Shown: positions 36,201-45,522 of the stretch, piece after piece
Layout: every line of letters starts with the position of its first letter
How positions within the stretch are numbered: position 1 is the stretch's first letter
From: Clostridium disporicum
GTDB taxonomy: Bacteria; Bacillota; Clostridia; Clostridiales; Clostridiaceae
Reading direction: 5' to 3'
Assembly (NCBI RefSeq): GCF_001405015.1
Contig: NZ_CYZX01000009.1
Span: 62,001 to 126,000, forward strand
DNA length: 64,000 bases
Notes under the pieces: model-generated
The model's input: only the letters and a program-made list of their open reading frames with translations
Databases searched by the model: none
Told to the model about the DNA's origin: nothing
Made by a program: the position numbers and the translations under genes

Positions 36201-39176
36201 TCCCTTATCATTAAATAACTTTTGTGCAATATCTAATTCTTTTTCTAAAACAGACTTCTCTGGATGATATTCACCACATATAGGGTCTGGAGTATTTAAT
36301 CTCTCTGCTAGCTCATCTAACATATCTTGAGTAACAGTGTCTTTAAGAACTAATCTTAAATCATCTTCGTATAAATCTTTTATATCATCTGCTAAACTAT
36401 CATACTCATAGAATTTAAGTTCTGATATTCTTTGTATACTTCCAGCATATCCAGATGTATCTACCTTTATTTTATTTGTAGTTATTGGTTCTTTTAATTT
36501 TACAATATAATAATTATGTCCATTAGAAGACTTTTCAGTTACTGATTCTGTATAAACTACTTGTTTATCACCATTTTCATCCCAATAAGTAACCTTAACT
36601 TTATATAAGCCCATATAATTGCCTTTTTCTAAAGTTCGTCCTATTCCTATTGATCCTATTGTATAAGTATCATCAAATGTAATCTCTGAACCTCTATCAG
36701 CCCAATAGCTAGCTCCTGTATCCCAGTCATTAACTTTCCATTCAGTAGTAAAATCTCCATCAACTAATGCATACTCAGAATCATACTGTAAAGCTGAATC
36801 ACTACTTGCCCATCCATCAGCATCTAGCTTATTACGTACATCAATAATATGAGTAGTACCAATTTCATTTTCATCTGTAGGTCTATTTATAAGCTTGTAC
36901 CCTGTCATTTCTGGTGGAGTCGTAGTAACTGTACTTGCTATATATGTATCAGACATCTTACTAGTTCCTAAATGGTTTGTAGCCGTAACTCTCACTTCAT
37001 AAGCTGTGTTATCTTCAAGTCCATTAATTACGTAACTATGACTTCTAACTAATTTACTTTTATCTGGATTAGTAACTTCAGGACTATTTTCTGTTACCTC
37101 TATTCTATCCTCATTTGCCTTTATCCAATTCTTATTTGTATCACCAACTTTTCTATAATAAATATCAAAGTCTCTAGCTTGAGGATGATTTTCCCATGAT
37201 ACAGTAAAAGATTTAAATCCTTGTTCTGTAGTTAAATTTCTTGGTTTTTCTGGTGCCTGTATAGGAACAACTCTTATCTCAGATACTGTACCTTTATCTC
37301 CATTGTAGTAACTATCAATTAGATTAAAATCAGCATCAACATTATCAGCTATTCCATCAAATGCAGGATGTCCTTGAGCTTCTGGTTTACCTGTTTCAGC
37401 TTCATAACCACTTTCCCAATCACCATTTAATGATTGGATACTAACTCTATATAAATCATAAGGCTTGATATCCTTATCTAATATATTCAAACTAGTTTTG
37501 TTAGTTTGTAATTTTTTAGTTTGAGTTACATTTCCATTTTCATCTAGTTTTTCATACTTAACCTCATATGAAGTTACATTTGGTTGTGGTTCCCATGTTA
37601 AAGTTATTCTTTCATCATGTAGGTTTGTACAAGTTTCAACAGTCTTTATTTGAGGTCTATTCATATCTGGCTTAGGTATTTCTTTATAAACATTATTTAA
37701 GAATTCTATCTTAGCAATCTCTGATATATTTTTATTTCCTCTGTTTTCTGTTACATTAATAGATATTTTCTTAACAGCAACTTGTTTTCCAAGATCTATG
37801 ACTATATCTCCATTTTCTGAAGTAGTAGCCCTAGCTTGACTTTCTTCTATTCCATATGACGCTATCTGAACTTCATTATCTCCAAATGGTATTTGTTCCT
37901 CATTTCCATTAGCATCAATATAAGTAATCCAACCCTTAGACGGAGCTCCCGCATTTTCATTGTTAGAAACCTTAGGGGCTTTTATTACTACTTGCTCCAT
38001 ATCAATAGTGCCATTATTTCTAGAAACACTAGATAAATCAAAATCTAACTTTAATGGATTTTTCTCTGATATAGGCCCATTAGCACTTTCTATAGCTATA
38101 GGTTTATCAGTATCAACTAATATTTCTTTAATATCCCCACCATCTGGTAGTGAAATATTTTCTCCAGTTATTATTATATTTTCCGGATTTATTATCGCAT
38201 CTGTATCTACAACTATTGCTGCTCCTTGAATAGCACCAATGTTTTCATTAACATAAGTTAAATCAGCAATATCTATATAACCATCTTTATTTAAGTCATA
38301 TATAGCTTTAGCATTTGAATCAGCTTTTCCTAGGTTTTCAAATACTAGATTATAGTCTCCCATATCTATTATTCCATCACCGTTTACATCACCAATTAAA
38401 AATACTCCATTATAACTTGAAGATGATTTGCTACCACTTCCTAAGATAACTCTCTTAGAGTAGTTAATTATCTCTATATTATCTACCTTAGTATCTATGT
38501 AACCTTCACCATTTATTTCTGCACTATAAACTCCTAGTTCTAAACCTTCTATTATTACATGTAAGAAATAAACATCATTTTGTCCATCCCCTAATGGTTG
38601 CTTTTTGGAGTTTAATTTTTCAATTTTATAAGATGCTCCATTATCAAATGTTCCATTTATATCATTTATTTTTGATATAGTTCCAACTTTAGTTCCTTCT
38701 TTAAAGATAGTAAAACTAATGTCACTTTCTGTATTGGCCTTGATAGGCATTTGAAAATTAATATCAAATTCAATTTTCCCCAAAGATTTTGGAGTGCTTT
38801 TAGAAGCAACCTTCTCAGTAATTGTTTCATTTGACTCAACTGCTTTAATTTCCTCAACTAATTCATTTGACTCAACTGTTTCATCTGTTTCAATAACTGA
38901 AGTTTCTTCTTCTAGAGGAGTTACTATTTCTTCTAAAGAGTTTTCAATGTCTTGTTTTCCCTCTTCTTCTGTTATAGAATCTTCAAAGTTGGTATCTTCA
39001 CCAATTACATCTGTTTCTTCAATAGTAACTTCAACTTGATTTTCAGCAGTAATATCAGCATTAACCGTATCAGCATTGTTATCAAATGCATGAACAGCTT
39101 GAGCAGATAAAGTAGCTAAATTGGTCGTTGCTAATGCAGTCGCAATAGTTTTAGATATTATCTTCTTCTTATTCAT
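33225..39176 (-). CDS. secreted M60-like zinc metallopeptidase with dockerin
   Basis: This 1983-residue multidomain enzyme probably attacks glycoproteins such as mucins, as M60-like (gluzincin) peptidases do. Order: signal peptide; acidic Ser/Thr/Glu spacer (35-135); a beta module; a dockerin pair with Ca loops in GDVNGDGIIDMGDY and YDLNKDGYIDIADL (about 265-320); discoidin-like segment (365-530); two fibronectin III-like domains (535-790); another discoidin-like domain (800-940); catalytic domain with GGLIGHEMGHCMDIGDR, HEMGH at 1329-1333; and a C-terminal discoidin/CBM32-like domain (1650-1790). There is no sortase motif, so retention at the surface would need a partner. I prefer ATG 39176 over one 12 bases upstream, which abuts the ribosome site. 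Confidence 0.88.
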   Translation of the reverse strand: MNKKKIISKTIATALATTNLATLSAQAVHAFDNNADTVNADITAENQVEVTIEETDVIGEDTNFEDSITEEEGKQDIENSLEEIVTPLEEETSVIETDETVESNELVEEIKAVESNETITEKVASKSTPKSLGKIEFDINFQMPIKANTESDISFTIFKEGTKVGTISKINDINGTFDNGASYKIEKLNSKKQPLGDGQNDVYFLHVIIEGLELGVYSAEINGEGYIDTKVDNIEIINYSKRVILGSGSKSSSSYNGVFLIGDVNGDGIIDMGDYNLVFENLGKADSNAKAIYDLNKDGYIDIADLTYVNENIGAIQGAAIVVDTDAIINPENIIITGENISLPDGGDIKEILVDTDKPIAIESANGPISEKNPLKLDFDLSSVSRNNGTIDMEQVVIKAPKVSNNENAGAPSKGWITYIDANGNEEQIPFGDNEVQIASYGIEESQARATTSENGDIVIDLGKQVAVKKISINVTENRGNKNISEIAKIEFLNNVYKEIPKPDMNRPQIKTVETCTNLHDERITLTWEPQPNVTSYEVKYEKLDENGNVTQTKKLQTNKTSLNILDKDIKPYDLYRVSIQSLNGDWESGYEAETGKPEAQGHPAFDGIADNVDADFNLIDSYYNGDKGTVSEIRVVPIQAPEKPRNLTTEQGFKSFTVSWENHPQARDFDIYYRKVGDTNKNWIKANEDRIEVTENSPEVTNPDKSKLVRSHSYVINGLEDNTAYEVRVTATNHLGTSKMSDTYIASTVTTTPPEMTGYKLINRPTDENEIGTTHIIDVRNKLDADGWASSDSALQYDSEYALVDGDFTTEWKVNDWDTGASYWADRGSEITFDDTYTIGSIGIGRTLEKGNYMGLYKVKVTYWDENGDKQVVYTESVTEKSSNGHNYYIVKLKEPITTNKIKVDTSGYAGSIQRISELKFYEYDSLADDIKDLYEDDLRLVLKDTVTQDMLDELAERLNTPDPICGEYHPEKSVLEKELDIAQKLFNDKGVSEKITILDASIRTDNEGPSLGMENSYQSLGSVARPSVDDDGTAKQITVYMGSSDPNTKVDIVFLQNYGQPGEYISKVYTISPGRTEITIPTISTADVEKGGQVMARVTQGSTTADVQIRLSGVTEIPHLNVNNLINDTSKENEVKDKIRTYISELKTYMSDIKTLYPTQVSDEDKVKNIYLYDEQTSPLNTTDIEGDRFTLTLPASEILKGIESGLEGNTEAQVERVYNALLAWEQEVQVGFAKKGVFEEVQDFNGNGTIDEEDKAYFRKHRAPLTRLNIKYQRMMMGAAAYASSHHIGVGFGSAHYIQGVPYKFDDAGNVINADEAKLYGGLIGHEMGHCMDIGDRLYPETSNNLMTAITGTMLDEDSPYASAMDDLYKKVTSNTLGLSTDRTVVVNMLWQPYLAYEDDSTYKMLFTDNDADLSNDSYYAKLNRAYREMTPEERANGDRDQWLIRMSSKAVGKDLTDFYEAHGIVANATTLQYVAQFPKETRKIQYINDEARRRRMAGTADMARGTTLSAEFGTDSKGNLITDGSYVNDKNVTINLSVDKSDDNILGYEIYRNGKPCGFILRDKDNKETIYTDVVDNINNRVVTYSAIAYDYNLNPTNTVELGTVKVRHDGGIAKSNTILTTNTISIDEAHNDIHSCEGNEDLILALDDDNTTAYEGRMLSKSEYNNSVHGVEMNPNNNPYLILDTTEIKTLVGIKYTAPTTTSGFIFKKNAIADSALNKYKIEVSKDGVNWTTAKEGTLSLSVDNPTATIYFDKEGVTGGNQLNSYNARYVKITALGTKNISAAELELLTPPGDNIEIGVSKDNINYENGIGILKEKFVYVVDNPDTDENEEKSIPAGSIIITGEYRGNPAFNVPLVLNQNEEHIADNYNGILMAEVPDNADLEEIAEGTWIYWVEPQDATTFMNDNEKIFAELYRTDSADATEGGQRLVSDTFKLEVPDVLPEISLSGENSTRTLTSKNMRAIELDEAVLNRITDKR

Positions 39177-39228
39177 TATTTTCCCCATTCTCCTAAAATA
39201 TACTAAAAAATTTATCGTATCATTTCAT

Positions 39229-39257
39229 ATTTTATAATTTTTTGATGTTATTCTCAA
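39229..39257 (-). promoter_or_regulatory. promoter of the peptidase/LPTTG operon
   Basis: TTGAGA (39252-39257) and TAAAAT (39229-39234) lie 17 bases apart on the minus strand, giving a leader of about 45-50 bases. The spacer 39177-39541 holds otherwise AT-rich sequence, with only a weak AT hairpin after the upstream surface gene. Confidence 0.5.
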
Positions 39258-39541
39258 TAATTTTCAGTAATTATTAGCTAAAATTATTATTTAATTAAAT
39301 TTTTTCTTCAAACTTATCTTTTTATTTAAAATTAAATCTGTAAATAGTTTATATGTTTTTTTATTTTATTAAGTCCTTCAATATCATTCTACTTATAATA
39401 CAAAGAGTAGATTTTTAGGTAAAAGTAGGGCCATTACTGACCCTAAACATTTATAAAATTTCTTTATAAAATATAAAAATGAAATTTAAATTATAAAATA
39501 CAAAATTTTATTTTATAAATACTTAAGTAAATATATAACTT

Positions 39542-42500
39542 TTATTCTTTTTTACCTTTTCTATTTTTAACTAATCCTATTGCAGATGCCATAGCTATAA
39601 GTAAATATGATAACACACCTTTATCACCAGTATTAGGATTATCTACATTTCCTTCTGTCACTGGTCTTTGTACATTTTCTTCAACAACTTCATCTACTTC
39701 AACATCTGGTATTTCTATTTCAGATTTATTTGCTTTTTCTACTACTACTTTTCTCTTAATAGTAATTAAGTTTCCATCAATATCTACTACAGTATATTCT
39801 ATGTCATGTTCTCCAACTGGCAGCTTACTTAAATCTACTGTTGGTATTATTACCTTATTTGTAATATCTCCATCTTCCATATCAGTTACAGTTACTCCAG
39901 CCATTAAATTAACTGTTTCACCTTCTTTTATTACTATATCATTTAGGCCTTCAATTACTGGTTCGTAGTTTGTTACTCTTACTACTCTATTTAATGTTAT
40001 AGTATTTCCATCTGTATCTGTAACAGATATTAATAAGTTGAATCTCTTTTCTCGTCCAGTCGCTGGCTTACTTATCTTATCTACGATTTGTCCACTTTCT
40101 ACATCTGTTATTACTACATCTATTGTAATATCCTCTAATGTATCATGGTCATCATTTATTTCTAAGTCAGCTATAGGATCAAAGTTTTCTATCTCTGATG
40201 GCTTTAAAGTTATATCTCCCCCACCTATTATTATAGGAGAATCATTTGTTACTACTTTTACTATTCTATTTAGTGTAGTTACGTTTCCTGCAGAATCTTT
40301 TACTGTATATGTTACTGTATACTCCCCTAGTGTATTTACATCAACTGTATCTCCACTTACTTCTATTGTTAGGTTAATATCCTCTTTATCTTCTACAGTT
40401 ACACCATCTAATAGATTAAATTGACTACCCTTTCTAATGATTAGATCTCCCTTAATATTTATTACTGGTGCCCCATCTACTATTACAACTCTTTCTACTG
40501 TAACTTCGTTTCCAGCACTATCTTTAACTGTATAAGTTACTTCGTACTTTCCTGCTGTATCATTATCTACATCCTGTCCACCAATTATAATATTGTTTAT
40601 TAAATCCTTATCTTCTTCATCTTCTACAGTTACACCTTTTAAATAATCAATTTTTTCACCTTTTTTAACTATTAAGTCACCTGCGATATTTATTACTGGA
40701 GCTTCATCCCATACTGCATAAAGAGTTAAATCAGCAGCTTCCATTCTATCAGTATCTGTTATTTTTTCAGTTCCATCTTGCTTTTTAGCCCATCCTACAA
40801 AGGAATAACCGTCTCTTGTTGGCTTCTCATCATCTGTTAATAAATCTAATGATTCCTTTATTAATCCATCAAAAAGTATAGTCTTTTCTACTGTACTTCC
40901 TGGATTACCTCCATTAGCATTAAGAGTTACCTTAAATAACTTCTTTTCAAAGTTAGCTTTTATAGTAATATTTGAATCTATTTGACTTGGGAAAGTAAAT
41001 ACTTTTCCAGTATCTTCATTTGTGTAATTAACAAATGTATATCCGGTATTTGCTACAACTTTTTCTGGCTCCTCTATATCAGTAAAAGGCCAAGCCTTAT
41101 AGATTCCTGAATTTTTACCACTTACCGTTCCATTCCCATCATCTTTCACCTCAACAGTAACAGGCTCAATAAATCCAATATTCATATAATCATTAACATC
41201 ATATAAGTGTGATGTAGTCGGTATACTAACAGATATTACACCATCTATATTATTTGCACTTACAACATCTGAATCATTTTTATATGACTCTCCTGAAAGT
41301 GCTGTCTGCTTTGTAAATCTTCTAGCATCTTTGTCAGTTATATCAAGGCTTCCACCCTTATTATTTATTCTTACCTCATATTCTCCATTATCTAAGCCTT
41401 CAAATTTATATTCACCTAGATTATTGGTAGTAGTCGTATCTAGAGTGTTATTTGTATTTTTATCCCACAGTTGAACTTCTACCCCACTTAAAGGTTCATC
41501 TATTCCTTGCTTATATAATCCATCATTATCTTTATCTAAAAATGCTATTCCTTTAATTTGTCCTATAGCTAATCTAAGTCCTACATAATTCCCCTCTACC
41601 ATTACTATAGATCCGCCATCATATTTTCTACGGTAATAAGCATTAAAGACATTAAGAGAGCCTATCTCAACTTGAGATACATTACTTGCTGCTTTAAAAG
41701 TGAATTTTATCTTTCCAATAGTTCCTGATTCTATGTCTTCTTTGGCTCTAACTTTTATTACATCTTTATCATCAGTATATATATCATTAAATGAATTTAA
41801 CCCCAAATTACTTGACCCATATGTAATTTCAAATAACTTAGTTGTATCTATTGGGTTTCCAGCATCATCACTAGCTGTAAGCTTAGGATTACCTTCTAAT
41901 TTCATATCCCAATTAAATTGGCCAATTTGAACTTCAGGTCCCATATATACTCCCTTTTTAGGAATTGGTATATACACTTCAAAATCCTTTGCTGCCTTTG
42001 TATTATTATTCTCTATTCTAAGTATATAATCTATAAGAGTCTCTTTTGATACTTGTATAGCTGTACTTTCATCATCCTTATTATAAGGTTGCTTATCAAT
42101 ATCGCTTCCGTTCTCTCTAATATGTGTTGTTACAACAAGATCACTTGTTTTTATTATATCAAAGCTCTTACTCTTAGTTCTCACAAGAGCTCTAGGAGTT
42201 CCATTTAAAGTATCACCTTGAATTAAGTCAAAATTATCAATTGGAACTAATATTCCTGAGTTTGCATATATCTCATCTATATGAGAGCCTTTTTTACCTA
42301 TGAATATCATTTCATTTAAGTCATAATTTCCACTAACAGTAGAATATGTATTAAATTCAAACTCTACATCAATTCCTGGATTTATCTTTAAAGTTTCAGG
42401 GTCAAATCCACCAATCTTAACATCCTTAGTTTGAAGTGTATATATCGTTGCTCCATCTACCCTACTTGTATGCTCAATAATAGTACAGTCTTTTTTAACA

Positions 42501-44545
42501 CCTTCTTGAGTTAATTTTATAGTTCCTTTTGATAAATAGAATCCTTCTGGCATTCTTATAATTATCTCAGGATCTTCTAAATAATTTGATAAATTATATT
42601 TTCTAGTAAACCCTTTATTAGCGTCAAATGTAGTTTTTGCTCTTAATACCTTTTGTGTAGTTGAACTTAATACATCTGTTCCAAATTCATTCTTCAATGA
42701 TGTATTTCCTGATGATACAGCTATGTTCTCTGGTTTAGATTCTCTTCTTATTTGATTAACTATCGGTTTTGCTACACTTGGATTCCCCTTTGGATATATA
42801 GAAATAGTTGTACTTCCATCAATTGCCCCAGGTTTTAATTCACCAAAACTTATAGCAAATTCATTGTGTCTTCCCTTCTTAGAATACTCAAATCCTGCTG
42901 GTATATTTTCTACTTCAAAAATTACCTCTTCAAAAAACTCACCTTCTGGCACCCCTAATTCATCTGCATCTATTAATCTTTTCTCATTTTGAAAAATAGC
43001 AATTTTACTATCATCTACATCATATTCTTTTGAATCTCCAAAAAGCTTATATTTTATATTTGTTATACCAGTCATACCATATGGCAATAAAACCTTTCTG
43101 GTATTCCAATTCGAGAATTTATACTCAAATATTTGGTTTTTGTAATCTACAATAGTTTTATTTTTTAAATATATATATCCACCTATTGATAGACTTTTCC
43201 CAGCATAATCATAATAATGACCTGTATCTACAGACATTTCTATATAAGCTTGTTCCAACTTAGGATCCACTACTTCTACACTATCTATTATACTTGTTGT
43301 TAACTCCTTAATCGTACCATCATAAAATTCAACTTTCATAGTATTTTGTTTTGGTGCTTCTTTAGTTCCAAATTGAGCATTTTCATTTACCTTATAAGAT
43401 AAACTAATATTACTATTATTAATAGTTGCACTAGGCATCTTTATTACAACTTTATTTTCTAATGGAAAATGTTCACATACAGCATCACTTGGTGCATTAT
43501 TAACTTCAACAAATGTTGTGTCTTCAGGATAATACATTGTTAGTTCTGCATTTTTTATATATGTAAAACTTCTTATTCCGTTATCATCATCTTGTGCACC
43601 TGATGTTGTATTTCTAAAATAACTATATGTCTTACCAATTCCTCCTGGCTGTAATTTAGCTGTTCTTTCTGTTCCACTATAATTTAATGAATTATTTTTT
43701 TCACCTAATTTCTTATTATTTACAGCTTCTACATTTCTTACAGCTAAACCGCTTTCTACATTATCCTCTTTTACCGTGACTTTAATAGCATCACTTATTT
43801 CTTTTGGCCCATAATATTTATATCTATCTACAGATACCTTAATTACAATATTTCCTACTTGTACTCCTTTTTTAAGCTCATATACTAATTTTCCAGTATA
43901 CTTACCTGTAATTTTATCTTTACTAGGTCTCTCCAAAACTTTCTCTATTACTGCTAAATCTGCCTCTGTACCTCCATATTCTACTGAGTGAATTGGAGTT
44001 CCTACTACTGGATATCTATCAAATGCCATACCTTCTGCTAATTCTATTTCTATAGTCTTTGTGCTATTTCTATTATCAAATTCTACAAACACTGCAACTT
44101 CATTACTGGTATCATATCCCCAGTCAAACTGCCCTGTATTAGGTTTAATTTCTAATTTATTTACTGCAGCAGTTGAAATATCATAATTTTCTTCCGTAAC
44201 ATTTTCCTGTTCTAAATTAGAGCTAACTTCGGTTTCTTCACTAATAGTTTCATTTTCTGTTTTTAAATTACCTTCTGATACTGAATCATTTTCTGTCTTC
44301 TCTTTCGGCTCTTCATTTTCTGTTTCTAAACCGCTTTCTGGTACTAAATCATCTTCAGTTTCCTCTTCTGGTACTGAAGAACCTTCCTCTTCTGACTCTT
44401 CATTTTCTTCTAAATTCACAGTATTTACTATTTCATCATTGACTGTATCTCTGTCAATTTCATTAGCTAGAGCATTCAATGTTGGCGAAACACTATTTGT
44501 AGCAAAAACTGCTGCAACTATTAATGCTTTTACCCTATTGTGCAT
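39542..44545 (-). CDS. large Ig-repeat surface adhesin with NPNTG sorting motif
   Basis: This 1667-residue predicted cell-wall protein has a signal peptide (cleavage near ALA, residue 28) and an acidic Glu/Asn/Ser stretch (35-125). A long beta-rich adhesin-like region with conserved-looking SpaA/isopeptide-type folds cannot be named. An SdrD-B-like domain lies at about 995-1060 (KGIAFLDKDNDGLY, GEYKFEGLDNGEYEV). An InlB/Flg_new-type repeat lies at about 1200-1270 (VTLNANGG, GYSFVGW). Four or five DUF5011 Ig-like repeats span 1278-1600. The C-terminus has NPNTG (1636-1640), a hydrophobic helix and KNRKGKK. The sorting motif differs from the other anchored proteins here. RBS AGGAG. Confidence 0.85.
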   Translation of the reverse strand: MHNRVKALIVAAVFATNSVSPTLNALANEIDRDTVNDEIVNTVNLEENEESEEEGSSVPEEETEDDLVPESGLETENEEPKEKTENDSVSEGNLKTENETISEETEVSSNLEQENVTEENYDISTAAVNKLEIKPNTGQFDWGYDTSNEVAVFVEFDNRNSTKTIEIELAEGMAFDRYPVVGTPIHSVEYGGTEADLAVIEKVLERPSKDKITGKYTGKLVYELKKGVQVGNIVIKVSVDRYKYYGPKEISDAIKVTVKEDNVESGLAVRNVEAVNNKKLGEKNNSLNYSGTERTAKLQPGGIGKTYSYFRNTTSGAQDDDNGIRSFTYIKNAELTMYYPEDTTFVEVNNAPSDAVCEHFPLENKVVIKMPSATINNSNISLSYKVNENAQFGTKEAPKQNTMKVEFYDGTIKELTTSIIDSVEVVDPKLEQAYIEMSVDTGHYYDYAGKSLSIGGYIYLKNKTIVDYKNQIFEYKFSNWNTRKVLLPYGMTGITNIKYKLFGDSKEYDVDDSKIAIFQNEKRLIDADELGVPEGEFFEEVIFEVENIPAGFEYSKKGRHNEFAISFGELKPGAIDGSTTISIYPKGNPSVAKPIVNQIRRESKPENIAVSSGNTSLKNEFGTDVLSSTTQKVLRAKTTFDANKGFTRKYNLSNYLEDPEIIIRMPEGFYLSKGTIKLTQEGVKKDCTIIEHTSRVDGATIYTLQTKDVKIGGFDPETLKINPGIDVEFEFNTYSTVSGNYDLNEMIFIGKKGSHIDEIYANSGILVPIDNFDLIQGDTLNGTPRALVRTKSKSFDIIKTSDLVVTTHIRENGSDIDKQPYNKDDESTAIQVSKETLIDYILRIENNNTKAAKDFEVYIPIPKKGVYMGPEVQIGQFNWDMKLEGNPKLTASDDAGNPIDTTKLFEITYGSSNLGLNSFNDIYTDDKDVIKVRAKEDIESGTIGKIKFTFKAASNVSQVEIGSLNVFNAYYRRKYDGGSIVMVEGNYVGLRLAIGQIKGIAFLDKDNDGLYKQGIDEPLSGVEVQLWDKNTNNTLDTTTTNNLGEYKFEGLDNGEYEVRINNKGGSLDITDKDARRFTKQTALSGESYKNDSDVVSANNIDGVISVSIPTTSHLYDVNDYMNIGFIEPVTVEVKDDGNGTVSGKNSGIYKAWPFTDIEEPEKVVANTGYTFVNYTNEDTGKVFTFPSQIDSNITIKANFEKKLFKVTLNANGGNPGSTVEKTILFDGLIKESLDLLTDDEKPTRDGYSFVGWAKKQDGTEKITDTDRMEAADLTLYAVWDEAPVINIAGDLIVKKGEKIDYLKGVTVEDEEDKDLINNIIIGGQDVDNDTAGKYEVTYTVKDSAGNEVTVERVVIVDGAPVINIKGDLIIRKGSQFNLLDGVTVEDKEDINLTIEVSGDTVDVNTLGEYTVTYTVKDSAGNVTTLNRIVKVVTNDSPIIIGGGDITLKPSEIENFDPIADLEINDDHDTLEDITIDVVITDVESGQIVDKISKPATGREKRFNLLISVTDTDGNTITLNRVVRVTNYEPVIEGLNDIVIKEGETVNLMAGVTVTDMEDGDITNKVIIPTVDLSKLPVGEHDIEYTVVDIDGNLITIKRKVVVEKANKSEIEIPDVEVDEVVEENVQRPVTEGNVDNPNTGDKGVLSYLLIAMASAIGLVKNRKGKKE

Positions 44546-44706
44546 ATATTATTTTCTCCTATAAATTGTGCATAATTTTACTCTTATACTTCTAAGATAT
44601 CTTTAGTATGAAAATGGTTCATTTTTAACTAAATTTTTCTAAAAATTTTTGCCAATAAAATTATATTAATTACCATTCTGGCATAATATAAATTAATTCA
44701 AAAAAA

Positions 44707-44740
44707 AATAGAAGGAATTGAATATTCAATTTCTTCTATT
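44707..44740 (-). terminator. terminator after the small Ig-like membrane protein
   Basis: A long inverted repeat centred at 44723 (AATAGAAG...CTTCTATT, with inner AATTGAATATTCAATT) pairs throughout, with one G-U pair. An A-run lies on its left, which is a T-run on the minus strand. Confidence 0.75.
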
Positions 44741-44792
44741 CTTACTTATCTGAATTAATTCTTAGAGTCTAGTTTATATATCTATATAAACC

Positions 44793-45341
44793 TTAACTTT
44801 TCTTATTAAATATCCTTTTCTTAATAATCAGTAATATTAATATAAATATTATTAGAATTATCAGGATTAAAATAATATTATTACATTTATTATCTTCCGT
44901 GAAATACGCTCCAGAAAACACCTTTTCTAGTACATATTTTTTTTCTTTAGTATCTAAATAACTATCATCTTCTTGTAAATAATTATCTTTATCCTCAGTT
45001 TCATTACCACTATTAAATAACTCATTTATAGTTACCTTATAGTTATTAGAATTATCATCCACTTCTACTACTTCATCCTTTGGTAATATAGTCACTTTTC
45101 TCTTTTGAACAACTCTATTTCCATCATTATCTGTGACTATATACTCTATCTCATATGTCCCTGGCTTAAGCTTAGATAAATCAATATTTGATTGCTCTAT
45201 GTTATTTTGCAAACTAATATTAGAATTATTTGCTTCTATAGTCCCCAAAACTTCATCTGCATTTGCTTTTGTCTCTAATATTGAACATAATATAATAACT
45301 ATAGTTGCTACTATAAATTTACTATAAACCTTCTTATTCAC
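44793..45341 (-). CDS. small Ig-like membrane protein, unknown function
   Basis: The 182-residue product starts at GTG 45341 (AGGAAG 8 bases upstream). It has a signal peptide (to about residue 28), a single short Ig-like strand pair (LSKLKPGTYEIEYIVTDNDGNRVVQKRKV, matching the last DUF5011 repeat of the adjacent adhesin), an acidic linker and a strongly hydrophobic C-terminal helix (IILILIILIIFILILLII) followed by KKRIFNKKS. It seems to be a cell-surface stub bearing one adhesin-type module. It lies between the fused sigma factor gene and the adhesin on the same strand. No family is recognised. Confidence 0.7.
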   Translation of the reverse strand: MNKKVYSKFIVATIVIILCSILETKANADEVLGTIEANNSNISLQNNIEQSNIDLSKLKPGTYEIEYIVTDNDGNRVVQKRKVTILPKDEVVEVDDNSNNYKVTINELFNSGNETEDKDNYLQEDDSYLDTKEKKYVLEKVFSGAYFTEDNKCNNIILILIILIIFILILLIIKKRIFNKKS

Positions 45342-45522
45342 TAAAAATGCTTCCTTACCATAATACTTATCTTAATTTACTTATTGGCATTTATTAAATT
45401 TACACCTTATAATAACAAAAAAAGATATTTTTTCTATATTTCATATTTCCATATATGTTAATTATATACATAAATAACTATTGATTATTATTAATATATT
45501 AAATCATGTAATTTTTATCCTA

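Noticed and set aside
44585..44640. ECF-type promoter (TGAACC) before the large adhesin gene
   Set aside because: A TGAACC hexamer is present, but no matching -10 box at the right spacing recurs upstream of the other surface genes, so a sigma-dependent promoter cannot be claimed.
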